Shown here: piece after piece, positions 26,372 to 34,319 of the stretch
How the letters are laid out: each line of letters starts with the position of its first letter
How positions within the stretch are numbered: position 1 is the stretch's first letter
DNA from: Actinomycetota bacterium
GTDB taxonomy: Bacteria > Actinomycetota > Rubrobacteria > Rubrobacterales > Rubrobacteraceae
DNA: 64,000 nt
Direction of reading: 5' to 3'
NCBI GenBank assembly: GCA_902810695.1
Contig: CADDYV010000001.1
Span: forward strand, 1 to 64,000
Made by a program: the position numbers and the translations under genes
Notes under the pieces: model-generated
Databases searched by the model: none
Seen by the model: the letters and a program-made list of their open reading frames with translations, nothing else
Told to the model about the DNA's origin: nothing

Positions 26372-27733
26372 CTAGCCTCTTCCGGTCGGCAAATCTCCAA
26401 CGGATTCTCTCAGCGTGGCGGCGATGAATCTCAGGTCTTCGTCCGTCACGTTCAGCGGCGGGGCAAGTGTGATCACATTGTTGAACCCTGCAACCGTGTC
26501 GCCGTTCTTGCCCACTATGAGGCCCCGCTTCTGACAGTCGGAGATTACGGCGGTGACTTCGTCTGGGGAAGCAGGTTTCCTGCTCTCCTTGTCTCCTACC
26601 AGCTCTATGCCGAAGAGGAGTCCCTTGCTCCTGATGTCTCCGACGTTGGGATGGTCTTCGAGTTCCGCGAGTTCCTCACGCAATTTTTCACCCATCTCCC
26701 TGGAACGCGCGGGCAGGTCCTCTTGTTCCATGATCTCCAGGTTCTTTATCGCGACGGCGCAGCCGCCGGGGTGTCCCCCGAAAGTGTTGACGTGCCTCAA
26801 GCGTTCGTACCCGCCGTCTCCGGCGAAGGTCTCGTAGATGTCGCGGCGGACGGCGGTGGCCGAGAGCGGGAAGTAGGCGCTGGTTATGCCTTTTGCCATC
26901 GTGACGATGTCAGGCTTTACGCCGTAGTGCTGGTAGCCGAACTTTTTGCCGGTTCTGCCGAAGCCGCAGATGACCTCATCCACGATGAGGAGCACGCCGT
27001 TCTCTTCGCAGAGCCGCTTTACGGCTGCGAGGTAGTCATCGTGGGGGATGATGACTCCGCCGCCGGTGATGATGGGCTCCACGATCACACCCGCCACCGT
27101 CTCGGGCAGCTCCCAGGCTATGACGCGGGCTATTTCTTCGGCGCACTGCAGGTTGCAGGACTCTTCATGTCCGCAGAGGTGGCAGCGATAACGGTCTGGG
27201 GGGACGACTTGCAGGAAGCCCGGGCTCAAGGGCTCGTAGCGATACTTGCGCTCGGCCTGCCCGGTAGCCGCCAGAGCCGCCATGGTCTGGCCGTGGTAGG
27301 CCCTGTAACGGCTTACGAACTTCCACCGGTCTGGCTCGCCGTTTTGCTGGTGGTACTGGCGGGCGATCTTGAAGGCCGTCTCGTTGGCCTCCGAGCCGGA
27401 GTTGGAGTAGAAGAAGACGTAATCGCCCTCCAGCCACTCGTTGAGTTTTTCTCCGAGTTCGATCGCCGGAAGGTGACTTTTGGTTAGCGGATAGTAGGGC
27501 ATTTCTTTGAGTTGTTCGTAGGCGGCGCGGGCCAGCTCCTCTCGACCATAACCAGCGTTGACGCACCACAGCCCCGACATGCCATCGAGATAGCGGTTGC
27601 CCTCGGCGTCGGTGATCCAGGCCCCATCTCCCTTCGCCGCCACCATGGTCGAGGATCCGGGAGAGTATCCGCCCATCGCGTGCCACACGTAGCGGCGGTC
27701 TTTCTCGGCCAACCTCTGAGCATCTTCGAGCAT
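26372..27733 (-). CDS. Class III pyridoxal-phosphate aminotransferase
   Basis: 453 aa. Hallmarks: FYSNSGSEANETAFK, YHGQTMAALAATG, the Asp-containing LIVDEVICGFGRTGK, the PLP-Lys in TMAKGITSAYFPL and HVNTFGGHPGGCAVA. A Cys-containing segment CHLCGHEESCNLQCAEE at about residues 183-199 is unusual and resembles the insertion of taurine:pyruvate-type aminotransferases. Beta-alanine, taurine, diaminobutyrate or similar omega-amino donors are possible. AAGGAGGATAG precedes the ATG. Divergent from the MHS transporter, with shared operator-like repeats between them. Confidence 0.88.
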   Translation of the reverse strand: MLEDAQRLAEKDRRYVWHAMGGYSPGSSTMVAAKGDGAWITDAEGNRYLDGMSGLWCVNAGYGREELARAAYEQLKEMPYYPLTKSHLPAIELGEKLNEWLEGDYVFFYSNSGSEANETAFKIARQYHQQNGEPDRWKFVSRYRAYHGQTMAALAATGQAERKYRYEPLSPGFLQVVPPDRYRCHLCGHEESCNLQCAEEIARVIAWELPETVAGVIVEPIITGGGVIIPHDDYLAAVKRLCEENGVLLIVDEVICGFGRTGKKFGYQHYGVKPDIVTMAKGITSAYFPLSATAVRRDIYETFAGDGGYERLRHVNTFGGHPGGCAVAIKNLEIMEQEDLPARSREMGEKLREELAELEDHPNVGDIRSKGLLFGIELVGDKESRKPASPDEVTAVISDCQKRGLIVGKNGDTVAGFNNVITLAPPLNVTDEDLRFIAATLRESVGDLPTGRG

Positions 27734-27902
27734 CGCCTATCCTCCTTACGCTACCTGATCCCAGTTACCCCAAACCTGCCTAGAGCCATCCACCAGCATC
27801 ACCCCCGGCTCTGCGCACGCCCCGAGAGAACGTCTTTTGTTTCGCTACCGCCTTCGAGCAGAACTGAACACTCCTTTACCCCTTACTATCCAGAATAACA
27901 TT

Positions 27903-27931
27903 ACTGTAAATTGTTGACAAAATATCGTCAA
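27903..27931 (-). promoter_or_regulatory. Promoter for the aminotransferase gene
   Basis: On the minus strand TTGACG (27931-27926), a 17-bp spacer and TACAGT (27908-27903). The spacer contains an ATTGTTGACAA element (27910-27920 on the plus strand), so a repressor bound there would block RNA polymerase. Confidence 0.5.
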
Positions 27932-27948
27932 GGAAAAGCAATAGTCTA

Positions 27949-27977
27949 TTGTCAACAATTATACGATGTGCTATGCT
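27949..27977 (+). promoter_or_regulatory. Promoter for the transporter, with inverted ATTGTTGACAA element
   Basis: TTGTCA (27949-27954), 17-bp spacer, TATGCT (27972-27977). TTGTCAACAAT at 27949-27959 is the exact reverse complement of ATTGTTGACAA at 27910-27920. The TTGT-N2-ACAA symmetry is like operators of FadR-type GntR proteins, and such a regulator is encoded at 35481. Confidence 0.6.
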
Positions 27978-28005
27978 AAATATTGGCGGCGGGAAGGAGG
28001 GATTG

Positions 28006-28206
28006 ATGTATGTACGGCCTTTGCAAGCGAGGCGTGATTCTGGGGATATCGGCTTTTACTCCGCGTCCCGCTCTGATCTGCGCGGTTCTTCTCCCTGCAG
28101 AAGATCGGGTGGCGAACGTAATCGAGTCGGTAGAAGAATCAGCTTACATTCCTGGCAGTTTATCTCGAAGAGGGGCGTGATGGCGACCAGCAAAAACAAG
28201 GGGTAG
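28006..28206 (+). CDS. Possible small leader protein before the transporter
   Basis: A 66-codon frame beginning with ATG and preceded by a strong ggaaggaggg site, ending 6 bp before the transporter start. The product is rich in Arg and Ser with no family or membrane segment recognised, and codon use is less GC-biased than in its neighbours. It may be a regulatory leader, a small protein or a fortuitous frame. Confidence 0.3.
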   Translation: MYVRPLQARRDSGDIGFYSASRSDLRGSSPCRRSGGERNRVGRRISLHSWQFISKRGVMATSKNKG

Positions 28207-28212
28207 GCGATC

Positions 28213-29541
28213 ATGGAAACACAGGCGCAAGCGGCACCGAGGGTCGAGGGCTCGGAGATGCGGCGGGCTATCGCCGCCGCTGTAATGGGCAATGGCATGG
28301 AGTGGTACGACTTCGGAACGTACGCCTACCTGGCGGGCACGCTCGGTGCCGTCTTCTTCCCATCCAGCAATCCTACCGTCTCGACTATTGAGGCGTTCGC
28401 GGCCTTTGCCATATCTTTTGTCATACGGCCCTTCGGGGGGTTCTTCTTCGGGCCGTTGGGTGATAAGTTGGGTCGCCAGCGCATCCTGGCGGTAACCATC
28501 CTGCTCATGTCGGGATCTACCTTTATCATTGGCCTCTTGCCGGGCTACGGCACGATCGGCATACTCGCTCCGATCCTGCTCGTCCTTTGCCGCATGCTAG
28601 AGGGATTTTCTACGGGCGGGGAGTACGGCGGTGCCTCTACGTTCATAGCGGAATATGCGTCAGACAGGCGCAGGGGGTTCCTGTGCAGCTGGCTCGAATT
28701 CGGAACCCTCTCGGGATACGTACTGGGCGCGATCATAACCACGGGGCTCACGTTCGTTCTCTCGCATGACGCCATGATCTCCTGGGGATGGCGCATACCG
28801 TTCCTGATCGCAGGTCCTTTGGGCATCATCGGACTCTATCTGAGGCTCAGGCTGGAGGATACCCCCAAGTTCAGGAAACTGGAAGACGCTGGAGAAGTCT
28901 CCCGATCCCCGCTCAAGGAAACCTGCACGCAGAACTGGAGACCGATACTCCTGTGTATAGGGATGGTCATCGTCTACAACGTCATTGACTACACCGTTCT
29001 CTCCTACATGCCGACCTATCTCTCGCAGGTCCTGAATATCGGGGACACCACCTCCTTGATGATCATCGTGATCCTCATGCTCGTTTTGATGGCGATCATC
29101 ACGTTTGTGGGCCGCCTCTCCGATCGCGTCGGGCGCAAGCCCGTGCTGGTAGGAGCGTGTATCGGGATGATAGTGTTGCCGTACCCGGCGTTCTGGGTCA
29201 TGTCGCAGGGCAACATATTCCTGACGATGGCCGGGTTGCTGGTACTCGGGCTGTTGCTCGTACTGCTGCTGGGCACGATGCCGGCGGCGCTGCCCGAGTT
29301 GTTCCCCACCCGCGTGCGCTACGGAGGTTTCGCCATCGGGTACAACCTCTCTACTTCGGCCTTCGGGGGGACCGCTCCCCTGGTGTTGTCTTCCCTGATC
29401 GCCGCGACCGGCAACAATTTCATGCCGGCCTTCTACGTGATGGCCGCGGCTCTGGTTTCACTCGTGCCGTTCTTGCTGATCAAAGAATCCGCCAGAGTCC
29501 CGTTGAGGGAGTCCGGCGAAGTTCAGCCTCAGGAAGCGTGA
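28213..29541 (+). CDS. MFS transporter, metabolite:H+ symporter (ProP/KgtP) family
   Basis: 442 aa, 12 predicted helices. N-terminal GNGMEWYDFGTYAYLAG and the signature RPFGGFFFGPLGDKLGRQRIL (cut by a helix turn) mark the MHS family, as do RMLEGFSTGGEYGG and GRLSDRVGRKPVL between helices 8 and 9. Family members import carboxylates, betaines or ectoine-like solutes with protons. Its place beside an aminotransferase, an M24 hydrolase and an amidase suggests uptake of an amino or amido acid. Confidence 0.9.
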   Translation: METQAQAAPRVEGSEMRRAIAAAVMGNGMEWYDFGTYAYLAGTLGAVFFPSSNPTVSTIEAFAAFAISFVIRPFGGFFFGPLGDKLGRQRILAVTILLMSGSTFIIGLLPGYGTIGILAPILLVLCRMLEGFSTGGEYGGASTFIAEYASDRRRGFLCSWLEFGTLSGYVLGAIITTGLTFVLSHDAMISWGWRIPFLIAGPLGIIGLYLRLRLEDTPKFRKLEDAGEVSRSPLKETCTQNWRPILLCIGMVIVYNVIDYTVLSYMPTYLSQVLNIGDTTSLMIIVILMLVLMAIITFVGRLSDRVGRKPVLVGACIGMIVLPYPAFWVMSQGNIFLTMAGLLVLGLLLVLLLGTMPAALPELFPTRVRYGGFAIGYNLSTSAFGGTAPLVLSSLIAATGNNFMPAFYVMAAALVSLVPFLLIKESARVPLRESGEVQPQEA

Positions 29542-29620
29542 GGATGGGAATAAGCGAGCGAGGGGTTCGGCTCTCCCAGAGGTGACTCGGTGCTCGCGGA
29601 TGACTTTGCCGCTCCTCGTC

Positions 29621-30811
29621 TTACCCGGCTACCGTCGGGGTGCGTGCTGTTGAGGTGAGAAGCTCGGCTCCCTTCTCTGTTACGAGGGCGGTGTCGGAGA
29701 TCACGTAGTCGGCTGGTCCCTGCCCGATCAGCCAGGGCAGCAGATGGAAGACCATCCCCTGGCGGATCGGCATGTTGCTGCCCGGACGGAGCCCGACGGG
29801 CACGCCACCGCCTGACCAACTCGGGGGAAACCCGATGCCGACCATGTAGCCGCAGTGGTGGCGGTGATAATCACGGTGTCCGAGTGCCTCGTCAATTACC
29901 GCCTTCCAGGCGGCGTACACCTCGCCCGCGAGAGCTCCGGGGCGCAGGGCGCCGCAGATTGCCTCCAGGCTGGCGAGTACGATCTCCGCCGCCTCACCTA
30001 CTCCCCTGGGAGCGTGTTCGATGTAGGCCATCCGGGTGAGTGGAGCGTGGTAGCGGTTTACGCAGCCCGAGAGTTCCAGGAACAGGCAATCGCCGGAGTG
30101 CAGGAGGCGATCCCGCCAGGTCGTATGCTCGTGCAGGAGCCGGTCGCGGGTGCGGATCAGCGGCGCAAATCCCGGATACTCGCTGCCGCTCGCAACCAGC
30201 GTCCGGTAGACCTCGGCTGCCACCTCCCGCTCGTTCACGCCCACGCCGGCTGCGGCGAGTCCGCTCTGCATCGCCCGGTCAGAGATCTCCGCCGCCTGCC
30301 GGATACAGCCGATCTCAGCCGGAGACTTGACGGCCCTAATGCCCTCGACGATCCCCGACCCATCCTTCCAGCGCACCCGCGGAGTCCGTTCCACAACCCC
30401 TTCCCACACGCTGATGGGGAAGGACATCGTGTGCTTCTCGATGCCGATCCGTCCCTGCTCCAGCCCGCCTGCGCGGATAGTGCGTGCGACTACCCCGGCG
30501 GGGTCCTCGCCATCACCGAACAGAACGTGCTCGCAGCCTGTAGCCTGTGCTGCTAGGGTCTCGCGTTCCATGGCGCGGGCGACGAGCAAACGCTCACCGT
30601 CCGCCTTGAGGATCAAAGCGGTGAACGCGAAGTGTCCCTGATGGTTCAAACCGGTGAGATAGAAGATGTCCTCTGGACCCGAGAGGAGCAACGCATCGAG
30701 TCCCTGCTCTCGCATGGCAGCCTGCACCGCCGCGATGCGGGCGGCGTACTCGGAGGCGGTAAAGGGTTTCAATCGTCCGCCTGAACCATCTCCATGTTGG
30801 CCGAAAACCAT
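29621..30811 (-). CDS. M24 (creatinase/aminopeptidase P fold) hydrolase with altered metal site
   Basis: 396 aa with the two-domain pita-bread fold: N-terminal creatinase-like domain (residues 15-150), then the catalytic domain. The five metal ligands of prolidase-type enzymes (Asp, Asp, His, Glu, Glu) correspond here to Glu246, Pro257, His319, Leu358 and Ser372, so only His is kept. The segment ELSGCVNRYHAPLTR recalls ectoine-hydrolase (DoeA)-like and creatinase-like members, which need no metal. Cleavage of a non-peptide C-N bond is therefore more likely than dipeptidase activity. No good ribosome site marks the ATG at 30811; TTG at 30769 is another possibility. Confidence 0.75.
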   Translation of the reverse strand: MVFGQHGDGSGGRLKPFTASEYAARIAAVQAAMREQGLDALLLSGPEDIFYLTGLNHQGHFAFTALILKADGERLLVARAMERETLAAQATGCEHVLFGDGEDPAGVVARTIRAGGLEQGRIGIEKHTMSFPISVWEGVVERTPRVRWKDGSGIVEGIRAVKSPAEIGCIRQAAEISDRAMQSGLAAAGVGVNEREVAAEVYRTLVASGSEYPGFAPLIRTRDRLLHEHTTWRDRLLHSGDCLFLELSGCVNRYHAPLTRMAYIEHAPRGVGEAAEIVLASLEAICGALRPGALAGEVYAAWKAVIDEALGHRDYHRHHCGYMVGIGFPPSWSGGGVPVGLRPGSNMPIRQGMVFHLLPWLIGQGPADYVISDTALVTEKGAELLTSTARTPTVAG

Positions 30812-30937
30812 ACCGTAAATAGCGAGTTGACTCGCCCGTGCCGCTCGCTTCGCGGTATGTACTCTATGCTCCTTTTCTCCACCCTCATCCCGGAATCCAT
30901 ACTCCCTTCCCCGACACCAGAGACACTACCAGAGTAA

Positions 30938-30970
30938 ATTGTTGACAATACTACGTCAAGAGATGAGAAT
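30938..30970 (+). promoter_or_regulatory. Promoter of the glutamate-type dehydrogenase with ATTGTTGACAA-N5-CGTCAAG
   Basis: TTGACA (30942-30947), 17-bp spacer, GAGAAT (30965-30970). ATTGTTGACAA (30938-30948), five bases, then CGTCAAG repeats the arrangement at 27910-27932 with the same spacing. An 11-bp block CGTCAAGAGAT (30954-30964) also occurs twice before the DUF3830 gene. Confidence 0.6.
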
Positions 30971-31043
30971 AACTGCCCGGCAGGTCCGATAATCGGACAT
31001 CCTTGCAGTGGTGCGGTTAGATTGGGGAAGGAGCGCAGAACCG

Positions 31044-32231
31044 ATGGCTTTGGAAGATCCATTTTTGAGCGTGGTGTGGACGGATCCCGTTACCGGGACG
31101 AAGGGTTATGTGGTAATAGACCGGCTGGTGGGCGGTATAGCCACGGGCGGGACGCGCATGCGCTCCGGCTGCACGTTGGATGAGGTTGCGGATCTCGCGA
31201 GCAGGATGTCCTACAAGACCGGCGCGCTGAACATTCCGGTGGGTGGCGCCAAGGGGGGGATAGACTACGAGCCATCAGATCCCGGAGCGAGAGAGGTACT
31301 CCGACGCTTCGTCGAGGGGGTCAGACCCTTGCTCGACCATTACTGGGTTACCGCCGAGGATCTGGGAGTTCCCCAGCCCTTGCTCGATGCCGTCTTCGAG
31401 GAGGCCGGTCTGGGCATGTCCCTGCACGCCGCTTTGATGCGCAGCACCGATCCTGATCGCACGCTGCGCCGGGTAAAAGAAGCTTTCGCTACCGAGGTAG
31501 AGGGGATTCCGCTGCCGGATGTGATCGGGGGCTACGGGGTGGCTGAGGCGGCAGGTGCGGCGATCGAGCATCTCGGGTGGTCTCCCGGCGAGAGCTGTGC
31601 GGTCGTCCAGGGCTTCGGCTCGATGGGTGGCTCGACCGCCCGATACTTGGCTCGCCAGGGCGTGCGCGTCGTCGGTGTCGCAGACGCCAGGGGCGTTATC
31701 GTCAACCAGGAAAAGGGCCTCGACGTTGAACGGCTGCTGCGCGCCCGCAACGACTACGGGGAGATAGACAGGGCGGCGCTGCGACCAGGTGACGATGAGC
31801 TTCCCGTCGAGGAGTGGCTGTCGGTCGAGGCCGAGGTGCTCGTACCGGCGGCGATTTCCTACGCCATAACCGCGGATAACTGCGACTCGGTACACGCGAC
31901 GCTCATCGTGGAGGCCGCCAACGTCCCGATCACCGAAGAGGCTGAAAGCAGGCTGTTGGAGCGAGGGGTTGTGATCATCCCCGACTTCATAGCCAACTCC
32001 GGTGCGGCGGGGTGGGCCTGGTGGACACTATTCGGTGACGTTTCAGCCAGGCCCGCGGACTCTTTCGAGAAGCTCTCCTCGGAGATGCGGTGGGTGGTCA
32101 GGCGGCTGCTGGAATCGTGGGAATCCGGGAAGGGTACCCCGCGACAAGTTGCCCGGGAGATATCTCAACGCAACCTCGACAGGTTCGCAGCCGAGTACGG
32201 CGAGGCGAAATCCTCGCACCCAATCTTCTGA
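31044..32231 (+). CDS. Glu/Leu/Phe/Val family dehydrogenase
   Basis: 395-aa NAD(P)-dependent amino-acid dehydrogenase. Substrate-binding Lys in GALNIPVGGAKGGIDYEP, catalytic Asp in WVTAEDLGVP, and Rossmann motif VQGFGSMGGSTARYLA are intact; IVEAANVPITEEAE and IPDFIANSGAAGW close the active site. It interconverts an amino acid and a 2-oxo acid; glutamate specificity is plausible but not certain. The frame opens at 31008, but the ATG at 31044 follows ggaaggag. In this cluster it could regenerate the amino acceptor of the aminotransferase. Confidence 0.88.
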   Translation: MALEDPFLSVVWTDPVTGTKGYVVIDRLVGGIATGGTRMRSGCTLDEVADLASRMSYKTGALNIPVGGAKGGIDYEPSDPGAREVLRRFVEGVRPLLDHYWVTAEDLGVPQPLLDAVFEEAGLGMSLHAALMRSTDPDRTLRRVKEAFATEVEGIPLPDVIGGYGVAEAAGAAIEHLGWSPGESCAVVQGFGSMGGSTARYLARQGVRVVGVADARGVIVNQEKGLDVERLLRARNDYGEIDRAALRPGDDELPVEEWLSVEAEVLVPAAISYAITADNCDSVHATLIVEAANVPITEEAESRLLERGVVIIPDFIANSGAAGWAWWTLFGDVSARPADSFEKLSSEMRWVVRRLLESWESGKGTPRQVAREISQRNLDRFAAEYGEAKSSHPIF

Positions 32232-32234
32232 AGG

Positions 32235-32738
32235 CTACCGCTCCAGCCGGCTGAACGACAGACGCTCTCCGACTACGCCTTTCTTCCACATATCCTGCGC
32301 CGCGGCGGCGATATCTTCGAGGCCTTCTTCGATGGTGGCGAACACATTCGCGGGCACGAACCCGTAGTCGGGGTTGAGAAGAAGGTTGTTCCTCTCGTAG
32401 AAGAGGGCGAGGTCCACGATCCTCTCCAGCCCACCGAGGTTGTCGTTCTCGTCGTAGCCGTGGGAGCCGGTTATGAGCTGCCAGGGCTCGAAGGAGAAGT
32501 AGACCACGTCTCCAGGGATAGGCGTGATGGTAGGGTTCTCCCGTCCCGGCTCGGGATCTGCGAAGGCCGGGATGAGGCCGTAGATCTCATTGCGCGCGTA
32601 CTTGGCGTGGTAGGCGTCTCCACCGATCGGCAACGCGTTCCACACGGCCTCGCAGGTGCGCGGAGCTTCATCCTCCAGCAGCCGGGCCACGCACCTCACG
32701 CCCCGCTTCTCCAGTTTGATCTCCACGAATCTGGCCAT
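32235..32738 (-). CDS. DUF3830 family protein (copy in the amidase cluster)
   Basis: 167 aa, a family with a cyclophilin-like beta-barrel fold and no assigned function. Recognisable features are the N-terminal beta hairpin VEIKLEKRGVRCVARLLEDEAPRTCEAVWNALP (first half), GDAYHAKYARNEIY, and PGDVVYFSFEPW followed by a Tyr-Gly region. Ribosome site AGAGGAGGAAC precedes the ATG. A tandem 14-bp repeat lies 26-53 bp upstream. A second, shorter DUF3830 gene lies in the purine operon at 50378. Convergent with the dehydrogenase, with 3 bp between stops. Confidence 0.8.
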   Translation of the reverse strand: MARFVEIKLEKRGVRCVARLLEDEAPRTCEAVWNALPIGGDAYHAKYARNEIYGLIPAFADPEPGRENPTITPIPGDVVYFSFEPWQLITGSHGYDENDNLGGLERIVDLALFYERNNLLLNPDYGFVPANVFATIEEGLEDIAAAAQDMWKKGVVGERLSFSRLER

Positions 32739-32763
32739 AATTTAGTTCCTCCTCTTTAGAATC

Positions 32764-32791
32764 TATCTCTTGACGAATATCTCTTGACGAA
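32764..32791 (-). repeat. Tandem 14-bp direct repeat upstream of DUF3830
   Basis: TATCTCTTGACGAA occurs twice with no gap. Read on the minus strand each unit contains CGTCAAGAGAT, identical to 11 bases in the dehydrogenase promoter region at 30954-30964. The placement between the amidase stop and the DUF3830 start suggests a regulatory role. Confidence 0.75.
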
Positions 32792-32799
32792 CCGGCGGG

Positions 32800-34242
32800 T
32801 CAGGGAAGGTTCGCACCTCGCTGCTTACGCTCTCCATCATTGGCCAGCGTCGGGGGCTTGTGAGCGGAGAGCGGGGCGGCGATCTGGTAGGCGTGGGCGG
32901 CACGCAAGACCAGCGCGTCCGCGTACTTGGCTCCGACTATCTGCAATCCTATGGGAAGACCGGAGCCCGTGAAACCGCAGGGGACGCTGGCCGCGGGTTG
33001 CTGGGTCAGGTTGAACGGGTAGGTAAACGGGGTCCAGCTCGTCCAGCGCTGACCCGACCAGCCCTCGGGAACTTCGCGACCGGCTCCGAAGGCCGGGATC
33101 GGAAGTGTAGGGCTGAGCAGCAGGTCGTAGGTCTGGTGGAACTCGCTCATGTGGATGCTCAGATCGCTCCGCCGATCGTTGGTTTCGAGATAATCCAGTA
33201 CCGGATATTTGGCCCCCTCTTCTGCGATCTCTACGAGTCCAGGGTCCATGAGCTTGCGGGCCTCTTCATCGAAAGGACGCAGCGCGTTGGCCACAGCCGC
33301 GTACCAGTGGACCCTGAAGCACTCTATGGGATCCTCGAATCCGGGGTCCAGCTTCTCCACTGATGCGCCAAGCTCCTCGAACACCCGGACGGCAGCCTCG
33401 ACGCTCCGCCTTACCTCGGGGTCCACATCCACGTACCCGAAGTCGGGACTGAACGCGATTCTCAATCCTCGCACACCATCTTCGAGGGCTTCCAGATAAT
33501 CCACATCCTCGGGTGGCGGTGCTGAAGGATCTCTCGCGTCGGGCTGCGACATTACCTGCAGCATCAGCGCCGCGTCGGAGACCGTGTTGGTCATCGGTCC
33601 GGCATGTGAGAGCGTCCCGAAAGGGCTCGGCGGCCACAGCGGTATGCGCCCGTATGTTGGTTTCAAGCCGAAGATACCGCAGAATGCGGCGGGGATTCTG
33701 ATAGAACCCCCACCGTCGTTTCCCACCGAGAGCGGCCCCATCCCGAGCGCCACCGCCGCGGCGCTGCCGCCGCTGGAACCCCCGGCCGTGCGCGTCGTGT
33801 CCCAGGGGTTGACCGTAACGCCGGTGAGCGGGCTGTCCGTAACACCCTTCCACCCCAGCTCGGGCGTGGTGGTCTTTCCCAGAAGCACCGCGCCGTGCTC
33901 CCTGAGACGGGCCACCAGAGGCGCGTCTTCTTCCCAGGGCTGTTCGGGGTTGATGGCCCGCGAACCGCGTAGCGTGGGCCATCCTCTGGTCAGCAGTACG
34001 TCTTTGATAGAGGTGGGAACCCCGTCGAGCAGTCCCGCGGGCTCTCCACTTGCGTAACGCGCCTCAGAGTCGCGGGCCTGGGAGAGGGCACTCTTCTCAT
34101 CCACCAGGCAGAAGGCGTTGACCTGGGGGTTGTAGCGGGTGATCTGCCGTAGGGCGGCTTCAGTTGCCTCAACGGGAGACAGATCGCGCGATCTGTACAG
34201 CCTCAGCAGTTCGGTCGCCGGCAGGAAAGCAATCTCACTCAT
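32800..34242 (-). CDS. Amidase, amidase-signature family
   Basis: 480 aa. The Ser-cisSer-Lys triad is present: Lys in PTSIKDVLLT, cis-Ser in TAGGSSGGSAAAVA and the nucleophile Ser in GNDGGGSIRIPAAFCG. ASVPCGFTGSGLPIGLQIVG near the C-terminus is also typical. It hydrolyses a carboxamide to acid and ammonia. GGCGGAGATAA precedes the ATG. It lies on the same strand between the D-2-hydroxyacid dehydrogenase and DUF3830, probably in one operon of three genes. Confidence 0.9.
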   Translation of the reverse strand: MSEIAFLPATELLRLYRSRDLSPVEATEAALRQITRYNPQVNAFCLVDEKSALSQARDSEARYASGEPAGLLDGVPTSIKDVLLTRGWPTLRGSRAINPEQPWEEDAPLVARLREHGAVLLGKTTTPELGWKGVTDSPLTGVTVNPWDTTRTAGGSSGGSAAAVALGMGPLSVGNDGGGSIRIPAAFCGIFGLKPTYGRIPLWPPSPFGTLSHAGPMTNTVSDAALMLQVMSQPDARDPSAPPPEDVDYLEALEDGVRGLRIAFSPDFGYVDVDPEVRRSVEAAVRVFEELGASVEKLDPGFEDPIECFRVHWYAAVANALRPFDEEARKLMDPGLVEIAEEGAKYPVLDYLETNDRRSDLSIHMSEFHQTYDLLLSPTLPIPAFGAGREVPEGWSGQRWTSWTPFTYPFNLTQQPAASVPCGFTGSGLPIGLQIVGAKYADALVLRAAHAYQIAAPLSAHKPPTLANDGERKQRGANLP

Positions 34243-34319
34243 GTTTATCTCCGCCTCTTATCTCCCGAAATTCTTTGACGCTCATCGGCATGATATTCGT
34301 GGCCATGTATAACTCCTCT

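Larger units (their letters stand above)
27734..28005. other. Divergent control region, aminotransferase / transporter
   Basis: The left part (27734-27900) shows no feature; the right part carries two back-to-back promoters and an inverted pair of ATTGTTGACAA elements. The whole non-coding gap to the transporter at 28213 is 479 bp, apart from a possible small reading frame at 28006. Confidence 0.6.
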
